Source: Streptomyces mangrovi | GTDB taxonomy: Bacteria > Actinomycetota > Actinomycetes > Streptomycetales > Streptomycetaceae | Assembly (NCBI RefSeq): GCF_900114215.1 | Contig: NZ_FOSG01000008.1 | Location: 218,395-282,394 of the forward strand | Length of the DNA: 64,000 nt | Direction: 5' to 3' | Position numbers and translations under genes: made by a program | Shown here: positions 58,647 to 64,000 of the stretch, in pieces | Layout of the letters: each line of letters opens with the position of its first letter | How positions within the stretch are numbered: position 1 is the stretch's first letter | Notes under the pieces: generated by a model | What the model saw: only the letters and a program-made list of their open reading frames with translations | Told to the model about the DNA's origin: nothing | Database searches by the model: none

Positions 58647-60560
58647 TCACGGGGGACCGCAGGAGCCCTTCGCGGTCCGGGCGGGGGAGCGGTCCGTCAC
58701 GAGCTGTGTGGCGGCGAGCCCGGCGTACAGCGAGTCCGAGCGCAGCAGATCGGCGTGGCGGCCCACCGCGCGCACCCGGCCGCCCTCCATGACCACGATG
58801 CGGTCGGCCCGCACCACCGTGGAGAGCCGGTGCGCGATGGTCAGGACGGTGGTCTCGGCGGCGAGTTCCACGACGACCTCGCGCAGCGCCTCCTCGTTGA
58901 CCGCGTCGAGCTGCGACGTCACCTCGTCGAGCAGCATCAGCCCGGGCCTGCGCAGCAGCGCCCGGGCGATGGCGATCCGCTGGCGCTCGCCGCCCGACAG
59001 CGTCACCCCCCGGTGGCCGACCTGTGCGTCCAGGCCCCCGGGCAGCCGCTCGACGAGGCCGTCGAGCCGGGTGCGCGACACCGCGCGCCGCACCTCCCCC
59101 TCCGGTGCGTCCGGAGCGGCCAGCAGCAGGTTCTCCCGCAGGGTTCCGGCCAGCACGGGCGCGTCCTGCTCGACATAGGCGATCGCCGACCGCAGTTCGG
59201 CCAGCGGCCAGCGGCGGATGTCGCGCCCGCCGACGGCCACGGTGCCCGCATCGTGCTCGTAGAAGCGCTCCAGCAGCGCGAACACCGTCGACTTCCCGGC
59301 GCCGGAGGGGCCCACGAGCGCCGTCAGACCGCCGGCGGGCACCTCGAAGGTCACCCCCCGGTGCGCCGGTTCCCGTCCGTCGCCGTAGCCGAAGACCACG
59401 TTCTCGAAGGCGACGCCGAGCGGGGGCACCCCCTTCGGCGACGCCCCCTTCGGAGCCGGCCCGCTGTCCAGGTGCTCCCCCGGCAGCTCCTCGATCTCCC
59501 GGATGCGCCGCACCGCGGCCAGCCCGCTGCTCAGACCGCTCCAGCCGTCGGTGACCCGGCCGAGAGGGCCCATCAGGGTGAAGAGGTAGAGCAGGAAGGC
59601 GACCAGCGAGGAGATCTCCATCGCTCCGGAGACGGTTCTGGCACCGCCGACCCCCAGCACGGCGAGGAAGGCGAACTGCATCGCCACGGAGGTCGTGACG
59701 TCGGAGACCGAGTTCCACCAGGCCACCGCCACACCGCGGTCGTGGGCCCGGCGGGCCGCCTCGAAGACGGCCGCGGTCTCGCGTTCCTCGGCCCCGCTGG
59801 CCTTGACGGTGCGGAACGCCTGCAGCGCGCGGTCCAGCGCCGAGCCCATCGCGCCGACCGCCTCCTGCGCCTGGTGCTGCGCCCGCTGGATCCTCGGCAT
59901 GAGCAGGGCGAGCAGGCCCAGGGCGAGGAGTACGGCGAGGAGGGTGACCCCGAGGAGGACGAGATCCACGACCGCCATCAGAACGACGGTGCCCAGCAGG
60001 ACCAGCACCCCGGTGACCGCGTCGGCGACGTTGCGGGAGAGCACTGTGCGCAGCAGCGAGGTGTCACCGGTGGCGCGGGAGAGCAGGTCGCCGGGGGTGA
60101 GCCGGTCGACGGCCGCGACCCGCAGCCGCAGCATCCGGCCGACGAGCCGCCGCCGGGCCCGCAGGACGGCGGCCTCGCCGGTGCGGGCCATCAGATATCC
60201 GCCGGCCGCCGCGAGGAACGCCCCGAGGAGCACGACGAGCGTGAGGACGAGCAGCGGGCGGACGGGTGAGCGCCCGTCCGCGAAGGCGTCCACGGCGTGC
60301 TTGGCCATCATCGGCATGGCGAGGTCCGCGCCGGAGCCGAGCAGGGACAGCAGCCCTCCGCCGACCAGGACCCGCCGGTGCGGCCGGACCTGTTCCAGGA
60401 GCAGCCGCACCGGGGAGGGGCCGACGGCCGGCCCCCGTTCCTCAGCCTTCCCCGGCCCCGCCGCCGGAGGCTCCACGGCCCGATCCGTCGGTCCCCCCAC
60501 CGGTCCCCCCGCCGAAACCGCCGAAACCGCCGGAACCACAGGGGCCTTCACCCGAGTCAC
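58647..60560 (-). CDS. Lasso peptide ABC exporter (637 aa)
   Basis: Half-size exporter: six-helix membrane domain about 55-345, NBD about 385-620 with Walker A GPSGAGKST, signature LSGGERQRIAIARALL, Walker B LMLLDEVTSQLD and H-loop TIAHRLS. It should dimerise, export the mature lasso peptide and give immunity. Last gene of the lasso operon. The frame starts at GTG 60560, which would overlap the B2 gene by 119 bp; GTG 60479 gives a 38-bp overlap and loses only Pro/Val-rich sequence, so the true start is open. Confidence 0.9.
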   Translation of the reverse strand: MTRVKAPVVPAVSAVSAGGPVGGPTDRAVEPPAAGPGKAEERGPAVGPSPVRLLLEQVRPHRRVLVGGGLLSLLGSGADLAMPMMAKHAVDAFADGRSPVRPLLVLTLVVLLGAFLAAAGGYLMARTGEAAVLRARRRLVGRMLRLRVAAVDRLTPGDLLSRATGDTSLLRTVLSRNVADAVTGVLVLLGTVVLMAVVDLVLLGVTLLAVLLALGLLALLMPRIQRAQHQAQEAVGAMGSALDRALQAFRTVKASGAEERETAAVFEAARRAHDRGVAVAWWNSVSDVTTSVAMQFAFLAVLGVGGARTVSGAMEISSLVAFLLYLFTLMGPLGRVTDGWSGLSSGLAAVRRIREIEELPGEHLDSGPAPKGASPKGVPPLGVAFENVVFGYGDGREPAHRGVTFEVPAGGLTALVGPSGAGKSTVFALLERFYEHDAGTVAVGGRDIRRWPLAELRSAIAYVEQDAPVLAGTLRENLLLAAPDAPEGEVRRAVSRTRLDGLVERLPGGLDAQVGHRGVTLSGGERQRIAIARALLRRPGLMLLDEVTSQLDAVNEEALREVVVELAAETTVLTIAHRLSTVVRADRIVVMEGGRVRAVGRHADLLRSDSLYAGLAATQLVTDRSPARTAKGSCGPP

Positions 60561-60981
60561 CGCCGTCCCCTTTGCCCACCGTCACCGTCATCAGAGGCCG
60601 CAGGCCGTCCGGCTCCTGCTCCCCGACCGCCCTGCCCCCGGCCCGTACCCAGGCGTGCGCGGAGAAGGGCGGCGCGCTGCGCACCCCCGCGCACCAGTCG
60701 GGCCACTCCCCCGACATCCGGCAGGCCAGAGCGATGGCCACGGAGCGCGGCAGGCAGCCGTACCAGCCGGCGCATCTGCGGCTGGTGGCCACCACCGCCT
60801 CGTACACGCGCAGGGTCTCCTCGTACCCGGCGGGACGGGCGCCGCGGCTGATCCGGGTCAGCACCCGGCGCAGCCGCCCCGGCCGCAGCCGGCTCAGCAC
60901 CAGGGCCGCGGCGACGGCCGTGCGCACCCGGACGCCGCCGGAGCCGGAGCCGCGGCGGGGCATGGTCATCTCGGTGGTCAC
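60442..60981 (-). CDS. Lasso peptide leader protease B2, transglutaminase-like (179 aa)
   Basis: Cysteine protease that removes the leader peptide before ring closure. The catalytic Cys76 is in YGCLPRSVAIALACRMSG, and His109 in FSAHAWVRAGG; the third residue is probably near E121. The fold region spans about 20-135. Start GTG 60981 overlaps the B1 stop (GTGA). The last 40 residues are almost only Gly/Ser/Thr (GSGGFGGFGGGTGGGTDGSG), an unusual tail overlapping the exporter's 5' end; it may be real or a recent frame extension. Confidence 0.88.
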   Translation of the reverse strand: MTTEMTMPRRGSGSGGVRVRTAVAAALVLSRLRPGRLRRVLTRISRGARPAGYEETLRVYEAVVATSRRCAGWYGCLPRSVAIALACRMSGEWPDWCAGVRSAPPFSAHAWVRAGGRAVGEQEPDGLRPLMTVTVGKGDGGDSGEGPCGSGGFGGFGGGTGGGTDGSGRGASGGGAGEG

Positions 60982-61229
60982 GGCGCGAGGAGCTCCGCCT
61001 CGACCAGCCGGCCGGTCAGCTCCGCGACGTCCGCCTCGGCCTCGGCACGGCCGACGTCGTACTCCTCCAGCAGCCGCTCCACGGCGGCCTCCCGGCCCCG
61101 CCCCTGGGCGAGCGCTTCCACCACGACGGTGCCGCACTCGTTCAACTGCCAGTACGAGCCGCTGCGTTCGTCGAGCAGCACGGCGCCGTACTCGGTGGTG
61201 GTCATGGCCACACCCTGTCTGAGCTTCAC
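60978..61229 (-). CDS. Lasso peptide RiPP recognition protein B1, PqqD-like (83 aa)
   Basis: RRE domain that binds the leader peptide and presents it to B2. Begins VKLRQGVAMTTTEYGAVLLD and continues ERSGSYWQLNECGTVVVEAL, the standard B1 signature; the second half is helical (LLEEYDVGRAEAEADVAELT). GTG start overlapping the cyclase stop (GTGA) and stop overlapping the B2 start, so C, B1 and B2 are translated in a coupled row. No other PqqD-like gene is nearby. Confidence 0.93.
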   Translation of the reverse strand: MKLRQGVAMTTTEYGAVLLDERSGSYWQLNECGTVVVEALAQGRGREAAVERLLEEYDVGRAEAEADVAELTGRLVEAELLAP

Positions 61230-63121
61230 GAGATCGCCTCGCTCCTGTCGGGATCGCGGTGTTCCTCCCCGGCCGGCCAGGCGCCCTCGGCCGTCCGCAG
61301 CCAGGTCTCGCAGGAGACCGTGGAGTCGACCGGGTACTGCTGGAGGACGGGGGAGTACGGGTCGTCGGCCAGCCGCCCGAGCCGGGCGGCGTCGACGAGC
61401 CCGCGCCGGGCCAGCAGGGAGCCGTCCCACAGCGCGCGCAGCTCGGCGGAGTGCTCGCGCAGCCCGCGCACGTCGTCGGCCGACATGTGGTCCTTGGTGG
61501 TCCGGGCCAGCAGGCGGTCGGGCATCACCTCGCGCACCGCCTCCACCAGCAGCGGCTTGTACCGCCAGGGGACGACCCGGTCCTCGACGCGGACGGAGAG
61601 GACGGCCTCGACCACCCGGTCGTCGTAGAACGGCGCGGCCACCGGCAGGCCGGCGGTGACGCCCACGTCCTCCAGCGCCTGGAAGCCGCGGGCCCCGGCC
61701 CGGACGGTGTCGAGGTCCGTGTGCCGTCCGGGGCGGGGGCTCAGCGGCTCGGCGTGCCCGGCCGCCGAGCGGAGCTCGTCGAGAATCAGGGCCCCGGCGT
61801 CACCGGTGAGCCAGGGCGGCAGCGACTGCCGGGGCCCCCAGGACAGCCGTGGGCCGCGGTCGTCGGGCGGCTCGCGGGTGACGGCGCCGGCCAGCCAGGT
61901 GGCGTACGAGGGGCGCGCCAGCAGGCCGCGCAGGGTGGGCCACAGAGGCCAGCCGTACTGGTGCCGCAGCGCGCCGATCCGGTTCCACGCCTTCAGCGGG
62001 CTGCCCGGGAGCAGATCCAGGCAGGCCGAGGGCAGGCCGTTGAAGAGTTCGTCACCGCCGTAGCCGGTGAGGTGGTAGCGGGATCCGGTGGCGGCGGCGC
62101 GGCTGAGCAGCAGATACGCCCTCGCCCGCGCGGGGGCGACGGGGAAGGGCTCGTCGAACAGCTCCCGGGCGCTGCCCCCCAGGTCCGCGTAGAACAGCGG
62201 GGCGTCGCCGGCCGGGACGACATGGTGCTCGACGGTCCGCCCGGCGCCGCGGCGGGCGTCCTGAGCGCCCCGGCGGGCCCACGTCTCGTCCTCCGAGTGG
62301 CCGTCCCGCGCGGCGACGGTCAGCAGCGCCGTCTCCCGCTCGCCCGGTGTCCGCCGGGTCAGGAAGACGACGGAGGTGGAATCCAGCCCGCCGGAGAGTT
62401 CGCAGCTGATCCGGGTGTGCCCGGCCAGGTGGGCGCGGACGGAGTCCGCCAGCGCGGCGGCCAGGAGGGGGGCGCCCCGCTCCGTGCCGAGTTCCGGCTC
62501 GGGCGGCTGCCACCAGCGCCACACGGTGTGGCGGGGGCCGCCGGGGCCTTCGCGCAGGCTGAGCGCGTACGCGGGGTCGATCTCCTCCAGACCGTGCCAC
62601 AGGGGTCGGTGCCGCAGCGGGTGCGGGACGAAGTCCAGCAGGCGCAGGGCGAGTGCGCCGTCGTCGATTCCGGCCCCGGTGAGGTGGGCCAGGAGGGCGG
62701 GCCGGTCGGAGGCGACGCGTCCGCCGGCGCACCGGGCGTGGTAGACGCGCCGGTGCCCGGACGCCGTACCCCGCACGCAGACCTCGTCCCCCATCCGGGA
62801 GACGACGTGGTGGATGCCGGGCAGCCGGGTCAGCCGGCGGTGGAGGTCGGCGGTGTCGCGGGCCGGGCCGAGGACGCCGAGGAGGTCGGCCTCGGGGACG
62901 CGGTTCGGACCGATCAGTACAAGGGAGTCGTCGCCGCGCGTGACATGGCTGACCTGTCGGAAGGGGAGGCGGAAGACGATCCAGGGGCGCCCCGAGGGAT
63001 GGCGGACGGCCCCCTCGTCCGCCGCCTTCGCCGGGCCGCCCGGGCGAAGACGCCCGGCCACGGCCCGCCCTTCGGCCGTGTCCGGGAGGACCGCGAAGAA
63101 GTCACGCAGGTGACCGGGCAT
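61226..63121 (-). CDS. Lasso cyclase C, asparagine-synthetase-like (631 aa)
   Basis: ATP-dependent macrolactam synthetase that adenylates the ring-acceptor Glu/Asp and joins it to Gly1. N-terminal glutaminase-like domain about 1-215 lacks a catalytic Cys at the start (MPGHLRDFFAVLPDTAEG), as in other lasso cyclases. C-terminal synthetase domain has the PP-loop SCELSGGLDSTSVVFL, YHLTGYGGDELFNG and APFYDDRVVEAVLSVR with TTKDHM. Start ATG 63121 has GGAG three bases upstream; GTG codons at 63133 and 63130 are alternatives. It lies about 19 bases after the precursor gene. Confidence 0.93.
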   Translation of the reverse strand: MPGHLRDFFAVLPDTAEGRAVAGRLRPGGPAKAADEGAVRHPSGRPWIVFRLPFRQVSHVTRGDDSLVLIGPNRVPEADLLGVLGPARDTADLHRRLTRLPGIHHVVSRMGDEVCVRGTASGHRRVYHARCAGGRVASDRPALLAHLTGAGIDDGALALRLLDFVPHPLRHRPLWHGLEEIDPAYALSLREGPGGPRHTVWRWWQPPEPELGTERGAPLLAAALADSVRAHLAGHTRISCELSGGLDSTSVVFLTRRTPGERETALLTVAARDGHSEDETWARRGAQDARRGAGRTVEHHVVPAGDAPLFYADLGGSARELFDEPFPVAPARARAYLLLSRAAATGSRYHLTGYGGDELFNGLPSACLDLLPGSPLKAWNRIGALRHQYGWPLWPTLRGLLARPSYATWLAGAVTREPPDDRGPRLSWGPRQSLPPWLTGDAGALILDELRSAAGHAEPLSPRPGRHTDLDTVRAGARGFQALEDVGVTAGLPVAAPFYDDRVVEAVLSVRVEDRVVPWRYKPLLVEAVREVMPDRLLARTTKDHMSADDVRGLREHSAELRALWDGSLLARRGLVDAARLGRLADDPYSPVLQQYPVDSTVSCETWLRTAEGAWPAGEEHRDPDRSEAIS

Positions 63122-63140
63122 CTTCTCCACCACGGGACGG

Positions 63141-63260
63141 TCAGACGAACCGGCGGCTGAAGTACTCCTTGTACTTCCCGAAGAAGTAACCCGCGGTCCT
63201 CTTGCGGAAGCTCCCCTGGTCGAAGAGGGCGGGCTTCACATAGGTCTTCTTCTGCTTCAT
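63141..63260 (-). CDS. Lasso peptide precursor A (39 aa), core GYFFGKYKEYFSRRFV
   Basis: Leader residues 1-23 contain the conserved pattern YVKPALFDQGSFRKRTA: Y-x2-P-x-L-x3-G-x-F, and Thr at the penultimate position. Cleavage after Ala23 gives a 16-residue core starting with Gly. Glu9 is the only acidic residue in the core, so the ring must be Gly1-Glu9 (nine members) with a seven-residue tail YFSRRFV. No cysteine, so a class II lasso peptide, unusually basic (K6, K8, R13, R14) and aromatic. AGAGGAG lies about 11 bases before the ATG. First gene of the operon. Confidence 0.9.
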   Translation of the reverse strand: MKQKKTYVKPALFDQGSFRKRTAGYFFGKYKEYFSRRFV

Positions 63261-63302
63261 GTCGTGCGCACTCTCCTCTGTCGACAGAACAGCCGTGTAC
63301 TG

Positions 63303-63318
63303 GTGCGAACGTTCACAC
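63303..63318. promoter_or_regulatory. Operator-like palindrome GTGCGAACGTTCACAC
   Basis: Sixteen-bp sequence with 14 symmetric positions around AACGTT, about 43 bases upstream of the lasso precursor ATG. It likely marks the regulated promoter of the cluster; no regulator gene lies inside the cluster. Confidence 0.5.
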
Positions 63319-63470
63319 GCGGTGTGTCGGCTGTTGCTGGAGTGACGGACGGGATCACACTCACAGCGGGATCGGCGGGTCCGCAACGCACTTTTGCGCC
63401 ATCCTGGGCGGCCGGCGGAAGCCTGGATTTGCCATAGAAACCATTTGGCGCTCATATGATCGGCTGTCTG

Positions 63471-63530
63471 CCCATGTCGTCGGCCGGGCCCGGAACCGAG
63501 CCCGGAACCGGGCCCGGCCGACGACATGGG
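63471..63530 (-). terminator. Long perfect terminator after the copper ATPase gene
   Basis: Perfect 23-bp arms (63471-63493 and 63508-63530) with a 14-base loop, 27 bases past the ATPase stop. One of the most stable hairpins in the window; isolates the lasso promoter from the upstream gene. Confidence 0.85.
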
Positions 63531-63557
63531 CGGTCCGGGGCGAACGCCCCGGACCGG

Positions 63558-64000
63558 TCAGCGGAAGGCGCGCAGCCGCAGGCTGTTGGTGACCACGAAG
63601 ACCGAGGAGAAGGCCATGGCGGCTCCCGCGATCATCGGGTTGAGCAGACCGGAAGCGGCCAGCGGCAGGGCGGCGACGTTGTAGCCGAAGGCCCAGAAGA
63701 GGTTGCCCTTGATGGTGCCCAGGGTGCGACGCGACAGCCGGATGGCGTCGGCGGCGGCGCGCAGGTCGCCGCGGACCAGGGTCAGGTCGCCGGCCTCGAT
63801 GGCGGCGTCGGTTCCGGTGCCCATGGCCAGGCCGAGGTCGGCCTGGGCGAGGGCGGCCGCGTCGTTGACGCCGTCGCCGACCATGGCCACGGAGCGGCCC
63901 TGGCTCTGGAGGCGCTTGACGGTGTCGACCTTGTCCTGGGGCATGACCTCGGCGATCACCTCGTCGATCCCGACCTCGCGGGCGACGGATTCGGCCACCG
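63558..64000 (-). CDS. copA: Copper-translocating P1B-type ATPase, C-terminal part (runs off the window)
   Basis: The last 147 codons are seen; the start is beyond the window. Hinge motif [20 protein letters not shown], then two final membrane helices with the Cu(I) signature: [16 protein letters not shown] and [16 protein letters not shown] (Y-N in helix 7, M-x2-SS in helix 8). The family pumps Cu(I) or Ag(I) out of the cell. The frame is open through base 64000 with no upstream stop, and the GTG at 63998 is internal. Confidence 0.93.
   Translation of the reverse strand, partial: VAESVAREVGIDEVIAEVMPQDKVDTVKRLQSQGRSVAMVGDGVNDAAALAQADLGLAMGTGTDAAIEAGDLTLVRGDLRAAADAIRLSRRTLGTIKGNLFWAFGYNVAALPLAASGLLNPMIAGAAMAFSSVFVVTNSLRLRAFR

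Noticed and set aside
63261..63527. N-terminal extension of the lasso precursor to 128 codons
   Set aside because: The extension lacks coding bias, includes the terminator arm and the operator region, and lasso leaders are short; ATG 63260 has a ribosome site.

Overview
The window is high-GC actinobacterial DNA that reads as a Streptomyces chromosome. The evidence is the G/C-rich third codon positions, the adpA-orn pair with a TTA (bldA-dependent) leucine codon in adpA, an XRE/DUF397/HATPase regulatory trio, leaderless-looking promoters, and the SpoIIE-type phosphatase fusion. Both ends are cut inside genes: a phage-type nuclease on the left and a copper P-type ATPase on the right.

Layout. 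(1) 1-5538: right end of an integrated phage or conjugative element at a tRNA-His gene. It has a tyrosine integrase next to the tRNA, two XRE regulators around a control region with three identical 15-bp palindromes, and a leftward operon of overlapping small genes ending in a Cas4/RecB-like nuclease. (2) 5635-16356: chromosomal genes orn, adpA, a universal stress protein, glmS, a small conserved gene, a DUF4429/SHOCT protein, an amidase without signal peptide, and a membrane sensor fused to a PP2C phosphatase and an anti-sigma-like kinase domain. (3) 16409-27576: acyl-CoA catabolism (acyl-CoA dehydrogenase, HMG-CoA lyase, biotin-dependent carboxylase pair of the methylcrotonyl-CoA type, a divergent TetR with a double operator, an LCAD-type dehydrogenase, a TesB thioesterase), then a predicted phosphatase and agmatinase. 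(4) 27674-35000: accessory patch with an orphan AAA/OLD-type ATPase whose 3' end runs into a decayed IS630 transposase, a cytidine deaminase, an XRE-DUF397-HATPase set, a TetR/SDR pair, a small secreted protein and a Phd/PIN toxin-antitoxin pair.

(5) 35097-49014: export and secreted functions. There is a 1303-residue fused ABC exporter with one degenerate ATP site, a Nudix hydrolase, a 1923-residue secreted protein joining a CdtB-like DNase domain, an SGNH esterase, a four-blade hemopexin-type propeller, a GH18 chitinase and C-terminal lectin/chitin-binding modules, a divergent S37 tripeptidyl aminopeptidase, and a lipoprotein. (6) 49138-53604: LacI regulator and a three-gene sugar/polyol catabolic operon with overlapping GTGA junctions and a perfect 16-bp operator. 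(7) 53701-58200: small SQAEGE protein, recD2 and citrate synthase. (8) 58647-63260: a complete lasso-peptide cluster (precursor, cyclase, B1, B2, exporter) on the minus strand, encoding the predicted 16-residue core GYFFGKYKEYFSRRFV with a Gly1-Glu9 ring. (9) 63471-64000: copper ATPase with a 23-bp perfect terminator stem.

The two items most worth follow-up are the multidomain CdtB/esterase/hemopexin/chitinase protein and the lasso-peptide cluster. All functional statements are from reading the sequence and general family knowledge; no database search was run.
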